64,000 nucleotides of DNA from Whitmania pigra (taxonomy: Eukaryota > Annelida > Clitellata > Hirudinida > Haemopidae). A program made the position numbers and the translations under genes. Shown one piece after another: positions 26,159 to 37,963 of the stretch (the first letter of the stretch is position 1; each line of letters begins with the position of its first letter). The notes beneath the pieces were generated by a model. It had not been told where the DNA came from, did no database searches, and saw only the letters and a program-made list of their open reading frames with translations. The stretch covers positions 1,880,001 through 1,944,000 of the forward strand of contig JAJTWR010000308.1 of NCBI GenBank assembly GCA_021613335.1. The letters run 5' to 3'.

Positions 26159-26499
26159 ACTTGGATCAGACTGAAATAAGTTGGGAAAATCAGGATTCAA
26201 AATTTAAATGCATATTATAATAATTCCTATAAGGAATAATAAGGTTTCGGGTTTAAAGTTACAACAAATATTTAAAACGAAATAATGTCCGCCCATCTCT
26301 TTTGGTATTAAATTAAATTCGCCATCGGCTGGATATTTCGTTGTCTTGGTTTTTGTTTACTTTCATAATTTGTTGACGGTTATTTGAAAGTTTGAGTTTT
26401 TAATAATTGTTATAATAAGCGCTTAATTGGTAATAATAACAAATATTACCATAGTTTAATAAGTCTAATCAACAAGTTGTTATTACGATTCCGCAGTAA

Positions 26500-27075
26500 T
26501 TACCTATTTTAAAAGAATGGTTTGAAGACGTTAAGCTGAGACCTTATCATGTTTTATATCTGAGCCATAGATCGCAAAATGAATTTGTTCAATTAACTGC
26601 GAACACGCTCAAAAGTAGAACCATTAAAGAAATGTCTGCCAATCAGTTCTACACTGTGATGGTGGATTCAACACGAGATAGTTTGAGGAAAGACATGTCG
26701 ACTATTGTAATCCGTTTCGTAAGTCAGGAAGGAATTGCAAATGAAAGGCTCTTGCAAATAACCGAAATAACTGATGAGTCTGGCGCTGGAATAGGAAAGA
26801 GTATAGTCAGTTGCTTGCAACGCAATGCCGTTGATACTGACAATCTTTCTTTTCAATCGTATGATTTTGCTGCTTCAATGTCGGGAGAGTTTAAAGGAGC
26901 TCAACAGAAAGTATCTGAGTTGGTTGGCCATTTTGTACCATATGCTCCCTGTCAAGCACACAGAACAAACACCTCAGTTGAACATTCCGATATGTTTAAT
27001 ATTTTAGAAGAATTTTTGGAGTTGGGAAAAACTGTCCTTGATGCCCCCACTATTTTGCCTTCGGTACGTCCCTGA
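26500..27075 (+). pseudogene. hAT-type transposase fragment (DUF4371-like)
   Basis: An open frame, extendable upstream of its first ATG at 26632 to about 26500, encodes VLYLSHRSQNEFVQLTANTL, FYTVMVDSTRDSLRKDMSTI and further on SELVGHFVPYAPCQAHRTN. The MVDST block corresponds to the first catalytic Asp region, and the VPYAPCQAHR motif matches the PYIPCQAHRLN block of DUF4371/hAT proteins. The conserved Leu after HR is Thr here, and the frame stops before the dimerisation domain, so it is a truncated, probably inactive copy. Confidence 0.75.
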
Positions 27076-28337
27076 TTAGCAGTATCGGTAAAGATCGGTA
27101 TCGGCAATTTTTTGTGTGCCGATACCAATAGTTAAGGTTAAGTTTATTCGCTGTCTCGCCAAACCTTATTTTATTACCGCCGTTAGTTTTACCTTGAGTT
27201 TGTTTAAGTTTGCTAAGTTTTCGTTTACCGAAATCTCCCAAATCTTACATATATAATTTATATCATAATATAAATATAAATCTCCAAAATTTTAATTATG
27301 TATGTGTTATATACACATATACGAAAATAATATATGACAGTAGAAACTATGAATGAATCTACAACACCACTTCCAACAACAACAGAATCTACAAAACCTT
27401 TTATATATAATATCTTATGACAACAAAGTATTTACTAAAATTGTTGCGTGTTATTCTTTCTAATAAACTAAAAATTTAAAACCAATTAAATAAGTAGTAT
27501 CAATTTAAAAAAAATTAATATAAAAACAAATAAAAAAGAGAAAAATATAAGAGAAATATACAAGATGGCCCAATAAAAAAATAATTAAATAAGATAGAAA
27601 AAATAACTGTTGAAAAAGACCACAAAAACTTGTTACAAATTATTTGCGTTCCTCTTTTGCGTCTTCTGTAAAATTAATAAAGTATGATTTCATGGGTACT
27701 TTGAGCTATTTGTTATAAACCATTTATTGAGAAAATAATAATAAAATATCGGTATCGGAATCGACCGATACCTCATTCATAAAATATCGGTAGCGGCATA
27801 TCGGTAAAAAGTCATATTGGTCGGAATAGTGAACTCGTTGAAGATCTAAAATAATGTAGAAAATTTAATATGTAAATGTCAAATGTAAGGGGCTGTACCT
27901 TACATAATATAATTATATATATTTTAGAGTTACTTTAATGAAAAAATTGATTATATTACAAGATTATATATATTTTTTTAAATTACCGTGATACTATAGA
28001 TAATTCCTAGTAAATAAACAAAATCCTATAACGAAGCAGTAGGTTTTGAACCTGTAATTATTCCTCTTCAATAAATTTTCAAATAAGTGAGAAATAGTAG
28101 AGATAAGTTATATTTATGCCACAAATTTTAATCTCTCAAAGTGAACAATACAACGTTATTAGAATCAAAATATGAATTACTTCAATTTCCCACTCAGCAA
28201 AATTATAAAGTTCTTCATAAAATCATTCTAAAATTTTAATGAGCTTTGCCACCAAAATGAGGTTTACTGAATAATTTCATAGATTTGGACAATCCATCAA
28301 AGGTAGTTAGTATAATAAAATAAATACAAATATTCTA

Positions 28338-29544
28338 TCAACTTTCTGAAGTCTCTATCTCAAAGTTGCTGTCTGGTTCTCTTAATGTAGCATCATATAA
28401 ATCTAAGATGTGGGCAAACAAATTCTTTCCAGCAAGGAGCATGCTTAAAAGATTTTTCAGGAGGAATGTCGAGGATAAAACGTCAAGAGTTGAATAAACA
28501 AAGCTTCTTAAAATAGCCATCGGCACGTTTAAACACAATTGATAAAGAAAATGTATCGTTTCCAGACCAACGCTGAATGACAATTTACCGAATTGAGTTT
28601 TAGAAAACGAAATAAGTATGGCGAGTGGGAGTATGTAATTTAAACAAGCAATATTCAAAATGGTGTTGTGCAACTCGAACGTCATCATCACTCCTGTTTC
28701 GTTTATGATCAACAAATCTAGAAATTCAACAATATCCAGGAGATCTATCGAAACCGTTTTGCTGTAAGTCTCTATGTGGTGAATACTCATGGATGATTTA
28801 TCTTGATGCACCAAAACCAACAACAGAAACACGATACTAGACATACCAATAATGAACTTACATCCTTGGACGTCTATTTCGTCATAGTAGCGATTAATAA
28901 TATTGTATTGTGATCCAAAAATGATACTAATTTTTATACAAAACGTGAACGAGTACAAAAACCAAGTCAGGCATGTGATGCGGTAAGATACTCGATTGTA
29001 GTCGTGTTGCCACTTTGAATTTTTTTTCGCATACCTTAGAATAAAATAAAACAAACTAATAAATCATTAAAACAAATAATTTTTTTTATTCCTGCTTAAA
29101 TCACACTTAATCAACTTATTCTCAGAATATCTTAGATAACAATATCCTCTGAGCTTTTTCAGCTAAAATCTATTTTTATCAAGCAGATTAGTGACGGTCT
29201 TACAGATCTTACTTCTTAGATATTAGGATTTATTTCTTTAAATCAACACATTATTGAACAATAAACCTGGTGGTAAAGACAAAATCACAAGCAAAGGCGG
29301 TTGAAACGAGTATATCTCCGATTGATAACAGACTCAATTTTGGCCCCGTGAACTTAACGATGATGTAGTCCAGATAGCAGGCCTGAAATATAACCACAGT
29401 CAAAGAACAGAGGAAAAAAAATAGACATGAACATTTTCGAACGGCACTAAAAATCTTCAAAATCCCAGCCAGAATTTCATTCATTTTGTTGGAAGCGTCA
29501 TGAGGTAAATAATCAGTCAATAAATAACGTTTTTGGGGGCTCAT
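28338..29544 (-). CDS. TMEM121-like: TMEM121-family multipass membrane protein
   Basis: Two exons (29267-29544, donor gtttat; 28338-29034, acceptor ttctaag) join in phase 2 to 324 residues, close to the roughly 320 of vertebrate TMEM121. Six or more hydrophobic segments are visible. Family-like blocks: SLTVVIFQACYLDYIIVKF near residue 50, LSIGDILVSTAFACDFVFTT, ITCLTWFLYSFTFCIKISII, SIDLLDIVEFLDLLI, and FLLKNLLSMLLAGKNLFAHI near the C-terminus. The ATG at 29544 begins MSPQKRYLLTDYLPH. An insect-type gustatory receptor was considered because of size and topology, but the TYhxxxxS tail motif is absent while the TMEM121 pattern of FLY-F---IK---IF and L-LLD--E-L matches. Biochemical function of the family is poorly known. 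Confidence 0.72.
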
Positions 29545-30584
29545 ATTTTATATCATCATAATTAATAGTTCGGCGATAAAATTTATATATTCAGTCGATA
29601 AACGAGGCTTACAAAATCTTCTGAATTTCAATGAGATCAATGAAATAAACTTTCTACAATAATTTTTAATCGTCAAACGTCTGACACTATTTTTTAAATC
29701 TTTGTTTAAATAATATTCAGTCTTGCATAAATTAACTGCACCTTTAATTGCAAGTACAAAGGCCAATCACGGCTCAAGCAGTTTATATGAGGACGTGGTC
29801 AGAGTTGACAAGAAATAAGGTACCTTATAAGGTACTACGTAGTTCTCCCATGTTTTCCAGTTGCCCTTGTTACGAGTGCCTCATGCGACAAAAGCCCGGA
29901 GTTTATGATGCTAATGATATTACAAAATAATAATTATTGTATTTAATCTGTAACGATTAGTGAGAAAATAATTTTTAAAAATCACATCACTGCTGAGGTC
30001 ACCAGTTGCCCTGAAGCTTTTGATAGCCTTTCTGGCCGTCAGCTAAGCGTTAGAACCTCACTCCGATCTTGAGAATAATTTAAAATAAGTAAAATGACCA
30101 AAGCTAAATGATAAAACCAGTGTTTTGCATCTATTCACAACGTTTGTACGTATGGACGAGCATCATCATAAGCCCAACTTAATTTTATCGTCGTGTTAAG
30201 ATGATGTTTAAGCTCATCTTTAGCGGCTTGATGCTGAAATTTCAGTCATTGATAAAAATTTTGATTTAAATCAATAAAATCTGTATTTATTTATCGCATT
30301 TAATTCACATCAAAGTATTTTATTAAAAATTGGTTTGGTCGTCCATACACTTCCGTTTTCCATAAGTTGTTTACAACGCACGGGTCGAATGACAAAAGTG
30401 AAGCTATCGGACGTCCGCTGGGTGATGTAAACATAAATAACAACAAGCAAGTATGGGCAGCCGGGTAATAGAATGTAAATAAACAAATGTGGCCGGTTGT
30501 TGATATATTGATGTATTTTTGGATATGGGGATAATCTCAAAGCTAACAAAAATGTCTGAAATATGGTATACTGAGAAATGTGTT
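29545..30584. other. Intergenic upstream of the TMEM121-like gene
   Basis: A 72-codon minus-strand frame at 29548-29766 lies directly upstream but has no splice support, so I leave it out. The stretch contains the palindrome at 29820-29835, described separately. Otherwise AT-rich without visible genes. Confidence 0.45.
29820..29835. promoter_or_regulatory. 16-bp perfect palindrome containing a CArG box
   Basis: GTACCTTATAAGGTAC is perfectly self-complementary, and its centre CCTTATAAGG (29823-29832) fits the SRF-binding consensus CC(A/T)6GG. It lies about 280 bp upstream of the TMEM121-like start codon. A functional role is inference. Confidence 0.4.
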
Positions 30585-31994
30585 TATAAAAATAATTGCA
30601 ATTATGTTTAGTTAATTAATAATTTCAACTTTTTATTAAATTGCGGTGTCCCTAGCAAAATGTCGATCTTTTGAAGCCGATCCCCAGAATATAACTGGAG
30701 ATTAATAAAACATTACGATTATTGACGTCTTCGTTGAAGAATTTTAAAAATAAAAAAAATAATAAGAGATCATAAAAATAAAGTTAACTAAAATCTTAAG
30801 CATAGTTATGTAGTGACGGCACATCTCTATTGGCAATAGAAACCAAATATAAATTTTATACTTGAAAACTCCTCTTGTAAGTCCAAATCATCTTAGTCAT
30901 GCAACGGACTATAATCGAATAAATAAATTACTCTCCTCTTGTCTTCCCTTGATCTTGACATGTTTCAGACTAAAAACCTTTTCAATGAAGAATTTTTCCC
31001 ATTTCTAGTTTAATCATTATTTTGTTATTCCTCGTAATATTTATACCAATGTTTAACTTTTTAAGGCATTTGTATTATTTATATATAAAAAACAAGGACC
31101 TTGTTTATATGTATATTCCTATTACAAATCTTTAATCCTGAGCAGGTTTGATTGAAATTTGAAATACTTAAGCACGTTGACTATGGGGTCAGTTTAATCT
31201 ACTTTGCAAAAAAAATCGATAAATTATTTCTCCTTCCGGGCTTATTCTCACAAGAGTGTACGCGCCGTTTTCAAAGTTGGTGAGCTTAGGCGCATGCTGA
31301 TTATAATATTCATGTACGTAAGCTCTTAGTTTATATTGTAAATTTCCGTTTTATAATTTAAAATTTACATTTTTATTATTCATCTGTGATTTAATATTAC
31401 TTTTATTTTGGTAGCCATCTTATTCCGTTTGTCCTCCGTAATTTATAGTGCTATATTCGTTTATGCAAATGAAGTCATTTGCACATCTATTACCAAAGCA
31501 AGGCCGGGAAAACAGCTAGTAGATTTATATAACATAATTTCTATAATAAATATTGCTTTTTAATAATAAATTAATTTTTACGTAACAGTGGATTGAACTT
31601 TTAATAATTTAAAATTTTGATAGTTCAAGAGCACTTTAATTAATTATATACTAGTATATAATTTAAAATTTTACTAATTACTTATTAATAAATAAAAGTT
31701 CATTATTTTAAAAAATTACAAGGTTACGAGGTAATATTAGTCTCATGCAATAACAGCCCGTTGAATTAATTTAAAAATAACCGAAAACAAGCACAAAATG
31801 AACACATGACAAGAAAAACCCTTATTTATTGACCTTTAATTTAACTTTTAAATCATATAATAAATACGGCAAGTAACGAGTACTCTTTAAATTTTTAAAT
31901 TTGTTTAAAGTTAGAGGTTTGACAGTTGATGACGATAGAGAGGGAGGAATAACGAATTATGTAACATTTGTTGATATAAATAATGGACGAATCC

Positions 31995-32180
31995 TAAATC
32001 GTAGAAGGTCCTAATCATCTAGATATGCAACGGACGTTAATAAAACATTTTTTTAAATCGTAGAATAGTTCAAATCATCCCAGTTATGCAACAAGCTTTA
32101 ATCAAATAAATAAATCGCAGAAAAGTCCAAATCATCTTAGTTATGCAACGGACTACAAATCAAACAAATAAATAAAATCA
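31995..32180. repeat. Short tandem repeat, about 65-bp unit, three copies
   Basis: Copies contain aatcgtagaa, gtccaaatcatcttagttat and gcaacggact. A single extra copy lies at about 30880-30920, tying the two parts of the transposon region together. Confidence 0.6.
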
Positions 32181-32610
32181 TAGAATCAGAGGCGAAAACG
32201 TGGGTGCAGAAATCATAATCGATCTCACTACTTCTCAATAAAAACTCATTTTTAACCCTTCCTGTCGTAACAAAATACCCTCAACACGTTCACACAAGAC
32301 AGGAACATTATTCTTATTAAAGATATATTTTGACGAGCTATAAATTGTTCACTTTGATGTTCGTCTTGTTATGAAGATATGTGAAATGTGTCCTCGCTAG
32401 CTAATCTTCTGTACTGAAGTGCACTTGATGTCCTGTGATGGCTGATAAAGAAAAATCAGCATCTTCTGGTGAGGCCGCGAAACTGGGAAATCTGAAGTAT
32501 CCTCGCTAAGTGATTTTCCGTTGTGAAAGGATAATCCGTGTGACTTGCTGGCTGGGATCGAGACAAATGGTCTTGTCATTGCCATGTTCCTGAGAATTCT
32601 GAGAATATTA

Positions 32611-33165
32611 AACTTCTGGAATCTGAAGCGGAATAATAACAGTTGAAGTTTATAAAAAAAAATTATTATAATAATGCAATAAATATAATCTTCCGTTGCT
32701 AGAGGATCCTGCTGTCCTAATGACGACTGGTTTTGTCGTGTGCACGTAAACTTCTGGAATCTGAAGCGGAATAATAACAGTTGAAGTTTATAAAAAAAAA
32801 TTATTATAATAATGCAATAAATATAATTTTCCGTTGCTAGAGGATCCTGCTGTCCTAATGACCACTGGTTTTGTCGTGTGCACGTAAACTTCTGGAATCT
32901 GAAGCGAAATAATAACAGTTGATGTTTATAAAAAAAAAATTATTATAATAATGCAATAAATATAATCTTCCGTTGCTAGAGGATCCTGCTGTCCTAATGA
33001 CGACTGGTTTTGTCGTGTGCACGTAAACTTCTTGAATCTGAAGCGAAATAATAACAGTTGATGTTTATAAAAAAAAAATTATTATAATAATGCAATAAAT
33101 ATAATCTTCCGTTGCTAGAGGATCCTGCTGTCCTAATATCTCGGATCGAGACAACTGGTCTTGTC
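32611..33165. repeat. Tandem repeat of 138-139 bp, four copies
   Basis: Units begin AACTTCTGGAATCTGAAGCG at 32611, 32749, 32887 and 33026 and include gttgctagaggatcctgctg and tggttttgtcgtgtgcacgt. Copies differ by only a few bases, so the expansion is recent. Sequences flanking the block (gggatcgagacaaatggtct near 32555 and a close copy near 33145) are themselves duplicated. Confidence 0.9.
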
Positions 33166-33562
33166 ATTATCTGCAATTGCCTGTGAACATTCTGGGAAAA
33201 CTAAACTTGTGGAATCTAAAACAAGATAAAGCAGCAGCAGAGCAGAACTAAAAAATGTAATGATATAAACGGAGAAGGCCGAGAAATGATTTTTGCTAAT
33301 GCGATTAATGAATAATACTTACGTCACATTTCATTTTATACATGTCATTCATGCAATATGAGATCTCTTTAGAATAAATGTAATGTAAGTATTATATTCA
33401 TAATTTTCTAACCAGTGATATATTCATACACAGGTAATGATTATACACTAAATTTATTACATATACATGCAGGTAACGTTATATAAGCACAATAACTACA
33501 TTACATCTATACATAAACAACGTTGTGCTTGCAAATATTATATTATACACACATTCAAATTA

Positions 33563-34363
33563 CTATTGCCCGGTGGACCTACACCTTGAGCAAATATATT
33601 CATTTAGATCAAACGCTTTATCGGGCACTACGTCACAGGTCCTGTGGTACCACACCTGGCATATGTCACACTCGATCATCCCCTGTTTATCATCTAATTC
33701 CTTATGGTAACTTAGCTTACATTTACAAAATAGTTTAACGTTAATTTTATTGCGCTTACCCCTTACTTGACTACCTACTTCTATTGGCTTAAATAAATCG
33801 TTTCTAAAGGCCTCGCTTATACTTCCCCTTAGTGTTAGTTGATTATAATAATATATAGATGGATCTAAACCTCTAGCCAATGTGCAAGCAAATGCTATAG
33901 CAAAAGCTCCACAATCGGCACCCCCCTTCTGTTGCTGCACTGGCTCTCTTAAAATAATTAATTGATTGCTATTAGCTCTACTAGATATATTCCTACATAT
34001 ATAAGAAATATTACGAATGTCGCTACTATTTAATGTTACATTAAAACTATCATAGATTTGTACTTTATCGCATCCACAGAACATATTACTTAGTGTTACC
34101 CAATGATTATTGTTTACATTTAAAATCTGAATGAACTTTTGCTCAGGTGTGGGTGTGGTGGTGTGAGTTCCGCAACAACCTAACATTTCGCAGTTGCCAA
34201 ACCCGTCAATTAATGGATATTGTCTACTTAAAATAAACATGGCATAATTAATATTATCCGAAGAAAACCAATTAGAACCTTGAATGTTTTCCCAAAACTT
34301 TTTGTCCTTCACTGGTGCTATGTCCATGTGTGTGGATAGTATTTGTGACGTTGTCTGGGCTAT
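33563..34363 (-). CDS. Ulp1-like cysteine protease with C-terminal PHD finger (transposon-encoded exon)
   Basis: One open exon of about 267 codons follows an AG acceptor at 34364-34366. The protease half has the Ulp1/SENP triad layout: His in NNNHWVTLSNMFCG, Asp in KVQIYDSFNV, and the nucleophile Cys in QQKGGADCGAFAIAFACTLA. The C-terminal 60 residues form a C4HC3 PHD-type zinc finger: CKCK, then IECDICQVWYHRTCD, then YICSRCR, followed directly by the stop. Ulp1 enzymes cut SUMO or similar modifiers, and PHD fingers bind histone H3 tails. In transposons such proteins may help the element deal with SUMOylation or chromatin; that role is inference. All catalytic residues are present, so the exon may still be functional, although the neighbouring transposase looks damaged. 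Confidence 0.85.
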   Translation of the reverse strand: MAQTTSQILSTHMDIAPVKDKKFWENIQGSNWFSSDNINYAMFILSRQYPLIDGFGNCEMLGCCGTHTTTPTPEQKFIQILNVNNNHWVTLSNMFCGCDKVQIYDSFNVTLNSSDIRNISYICRNISSRANSNQLIILREPVQQQKGGADCGAFAIAFACTLARGLDPSIYYYNQLTLRGSISEAFRNDLFKPIEVGSQVRGKRNKINVKLFCKCKLSYHKELDDKQGMIECDICQVWYHRTCDVVPDKAFDLNEYICSRCRSTGQ

Positions 34364-34655
34364 CTGCAATTCGAAAGATAAATAAATATAGAAATAAGTG
34401 TTATGAAAAACCTAAACAGATGCAAATTACTTGTTGCTTCAAAGTGATTGGCTTTTTTGGGCATGTATTGTACAACCCCACCTTGTCCTTTTTTGCCCTC
34501 TTCTCCCATATTTCTATCTTCTCTTTTCGTTCCTTAAAGACGTTGAACATGTTATTAGCATTTTACAAAAACCTCGCTTTTAACTGAACAAACCTTGACT
34601 TTTGGAGTACTCTTAGAATTCCGTTTGCGCCCCTTGAATGGGTTAGTTCATGTCA

Positions 34656-35600
34656 TTAGCATTTTACAAAAACTCCGCAATTGATTTGACAAAATTTTCT
34701 TATGACCCTTCTCTCAGAGTCCTCAAATGCTCTCAACATGCCCCGATGCACTGCTTGGTACTGAATAACGAAATCATCAAGTCGTGTAAATAATTTCTTA
34801 CTTCGAACATGTTTCAGGATCCATTGGCTTTTTTCCATAATGCCCTGTGTCTTGTTATCTCTGATGATGTTCAAAAACGGTATGATTTATTGTGGCACTG
34901 TAATAGAGTTTCAGACAAGAAAACGTCACGATATAAAGTAAGTATTAACCTGAGTGGATTTGTCACAAAGCGACTTGTAGATTTTAGTTTGATTTTCATA
35001 TGGTGGCGAGGTTCCATGTCTTCCCAGATCACCTGAAAGCCATCGAATATGTTCATCATTAAGGTTGTCTGTCTATAAACGAACCCAGTAATGTCTAAAT
35101 CTTTCTACTTATCTATTGCTATTACGTGTTACAGACTAACCCAGTAACATCTCTGTCCACAGCATAGCCTGAGGAAGGAAATCTTTCCTGAGATGGTGAA
35201 GAAAATCTGAACTGTAATACATGTTGGCGGTAGATCCACTTGTAAATGACACTGCTGAATTCATCTGATTTTCGATGAATTCCTTGAATGATTGGGAACC
35301 AAAGTCTTCCTACAATTTCCGGAATATAAAAATTACCTAAGTACTGTTACGTTAATAACGAATGATAATCTGATGTACCTCTTCCTCTCCAATGTTCTCT
35401 AATTCTTCATCCTCATCCTCCACTTCATCTTCGGGGTTCCACTTACGAGCTTGTCCATTTATGGCTTCTTCGATGAAGTTGGCATACCCATCCATTACTG
35501 GTACATAATAAGGACTTCCGAAAAGGACTTGAATTGCTTCAAGTGCTTTACAGAATTCGTGCAACGTTTATTGTTGTCACGTGTCCTATTACATACATGC
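34656..35600 (-). pseudogene. Linker exons between transposase and protease, partly decayed
   Basis: Minus-strand open pieces include IMEKSQWILKHVRSKKLFTR with LDDFVIQYQAVHRGMLRAFE (34656-34874), WEDMEPRHHMKIKLKSTSRF (about 34920-35050), and GYANFIEEAINGQARKWNP with an acidic run (35352-35564). The first two overlap in different frames near 34871 and no splice pair reconciles them, which suggests a frameshift. They probably correspond to the C-terminal part of the transposase, downstream of the catalytic core. Confidence 0.45.
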
Positions 35601-35735
35601 CAAGTTTGAAATGGTTGGGTATTCTGTTAAAGCAAAAACTTTATGGTTTTACTTTCATGTTTTTATTAATTAATCTATTATTATTATTATGTTATTATTA
35701 ATATTACCATAACATTTAGGGCCGCTTGATTATGA

Positions 35736-36945
35736 TTAAAAAAGCACACTCAGCACACCAACATATCTAATTAAGCATCTTAATATTAAGGCAACCGGAG
35801 GATACAACAATATCAAAACTTCTAACCTTTTCCTGCACATCATCTTGGCATTCTTCATGATGTGACTCAAGCACCTGTGCATGACAGGGTACTGAAAATC
35901 ACTAGGATGTGCTTTGCCTGTTATTATTCTGAAAAATCTCTCCATAACTAATTCAAATGAAGCATCACAAAAAGCGGTGGAAATGGCACTCATCAGGACT
36001 GCGGATCCGTCAGACATTATTAATTTCGGCCTCGAACTAGCTGCCCATCCGTACATTTTTTTGTAATCTCTTACGAACTCAATCAGGAAGCTTGTCACTG
36101 AGGAGATGCTGTGGCAACATGTCACAAATGTTGCGACGGGAAAAGGTGAGTTTCCCTTCAGTGGGTTCCTTACAACAAGTTCATATGCATAGAAGGGCTC
36201 ATCTCTGTTCTTTATCACTCCTCCTGTGGCATCCAGGTATGCGATGTCTTCCATACACCTCCGATGAAAGATGCGAATGCAAGCTTTCGACCATAGCATT
36301 ACTCCGGGGGGATCCTGGATGACAACCCTCGTAACCGCATTTTCGTTGCCTCTTTTCTGTTCGCTTTTTAGTATGCTTAAGCTTGTCATCTCATTCGCAT
36401 CTTTTCGTTTGTTAACATTAAGTTCGGAAGCAATTTTTTTTAGCGTGCCAGTCAAAGGAGCGATATCCCTATTGCCAGATCGATACACATCTTCCGTCAT
36501 CAGGTCTATATCATCTAGATATTTCCTACATGGCTTAACATGTTTCATGGCTTCAGCCATTTCCAATCTTCTCTTCCCACGCACTGGCCTCGCGAGATTA
36601 TCCGCGGTATCATGACGGATCAACCTTCCGGAAAACATGAGCTCAGCCAACAAATGTTTATCCTTTATCCTGAAGGTGAAGGCCATCGTGCAAAACTTAG
36701 ACTTGCAGTAACCTTTAGTGTTAAACATTAGACCGCCCCGCAATGATTGGATAGACTTAACTGTATGCCATTCAAAGCAAAAGGAACAATAAGGGTTATA
36801 CCTCTTTATGTAACTTACTACAACATCTGTCCAATTCGAATCTTTGAACTTCTTTCCAATCTGGCTACTTCTCAACAGTGACCATTCGCCTTGATCGACA
36901 TAAAATTGGTAAGGGCCTTCTTCGATTTCTTTCTCCCAATACTAA
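35736..36945 (-). CDS. DDE transposase core (Mutator-like or KDZ-like)
   Basis: About 400 codons open after an acceptor tttaatttag at 36946. The N-terminal part has a zinc-finger-like run (NPYCSFCFEWHTVKS, then GYCKSKFC). The catalytic core shows the first Asp in EDIAYLDATGGVIK, the second in PKLIMSDGSAVLMSAIST, and a C/H motif in VMHRCLSHIMKNAKMMCRK, as in transposases with a C(2)-H insertion before the catalytic Glu. The Glu itself should be downstream of about 35840 and was not assigned. Genes in this family occur in one to many copies with no host role. The frame ends soon after the C/H motif, so either an intron follows or the gene is truncated. Confidence 0.7.
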
Positions 36946-37339
36946 ATTAAAGTACTAAATTACACCTTGCACAATGCCAGTTGTAATTTACAAATCAAAT
37001 GTGAACAATATGTTGGATCTACTAACTTTAATTGTATAACTATCTTCCGTAATATGACCCTCAGCGTCTATTTCAGCTTGTGCATGCTGCTAGAGAAAAC
37101 ATGCCTCGATTTGCATCATACATTTTTAATTATGTTATTAGTGAAATTTTTGTCTCATAATTTTGCTGAAATCGGTACCTCAAGAATGCTTGCTTCCTCA
37201 ATGTTTTCTGGATTTTCTTCAATGTCACATGTCTCTTCGGCGCTCAAGGTTGATAAACTTGAGCTACTTTCCGCCCCTTTCGGTACTTGCTCCATAGATT
37301 TATTTGAGAGTTTCTATAATGATGAGATTTTAAGTGTAC

Positions 37340-37963
37340 TTATTAGTTATTGTAATTTTAGATGTTCGCGTAATACAAACCTTAAAGACATTCCTGATTT
37401 TCCTTATGTTCACGGTACTTAGAGAAACTCCCAGTTCGGAACAACAATTTTCGACTGACGACTTTGAAGGTCCAGCATTCACTCTGAAAAAAAAATCAAT
37501 CAATAATGTCTTATCTATAGTCTTACGTCCTGACTTCGAGTTTAACACTATGCAGTTATCTCGGTCGATGGCTTCAGGCTTCTTCGCCACTTTTTGTTTC
37601 GCAGCAGGCCCTATTTTCATTCCATGCTGGAAAAATAATTTTGTTAGAAGTAATTAATCAGAAACACTAGCAAAAATCCAATAGCGAAAAGAGAAAATAA
37701 CGAATTTAATGAAAAACATAAAACACGCCGACGTCCGAAACATTGTTAGAACTAAATTCACTTGCCTTTACAAATCTGTTGTACAGGTTCCTTAACTTCT
37801 CAATGTTCTTCTTGCTCCAGCTTATCCCAGTCGCTTGACTTACCTTCATGTAGATCTCATTAGGGGACCGGCACTCACCTGAATACTTCCTCATCATCTC
37901 CATTACTACGTCATCAGACATTTGGAATGATTTCCCATTAACAAAAAAGCACTTGCGAGGCAT
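37340..37963 (-). CDS. Transposase N-terminal exons with two related DNA-binding-like modules
   Basis: Exon 37762-37963 starts with MPRKCFFVNGKSFQMSDDVV and continues SPNEIYMKVSQATGISWSKK, NIEKLRNLYNRFVKA, ending at donor gtgaat. The next exons (37520-37640 and about 37340-37484) encode RDNCIVLNSKSG, then after an intron with a ttttttttcag acceptor SSVENCCSELGVSLSTVNIR and KIRNVFKV. The two modules share a pattern of C-hhh-N-KS, a variable helix, then a G-S-S--NI-K-RN-h helix, suggesting a tandem-duplicated helix-turn-helix-like DNA-binding domain. The link to the downstream transposase rests on order, strand and spacing. Confidence 0.5.

Larger units (their letters stand above)
26058..27832 (+). 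mobile_element. Decayed hAT element with TATCGG-rich ends
   Basis: The left end (26058 on) has GCCCGACCGATAATCGTATC; the right end, reverse complemented, reads TATTCCGACCAATATG. Both flanks are crowded with TATCGG/CCGATA motifs (26065-26100, 27078-27130, 27750-27825), a pattern of subterminal transposase-binding repeats. Candidate 8-bp target duplications are ACTCATTA (26050-26057) and ACTCGTTG (27833-27840), six of eight matching. A hAT-type transposase fragment lies inside. Confidence 0.6.

Noticed and set aside
28338..29544. Insect-type gustatory receptor
   Set aside because: Topology and size fit loosely, but the C-terminal TYhxxxxS motif is missing and the block pattern agrees better with TMEM121.
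29548..29766. 72-codon minus-strand frame as an extra 5' exon of the TMEM121-like gene
   Set aside because: The downstream exon has its own good start and the joined length would exceed the family; no donor in phase was found.
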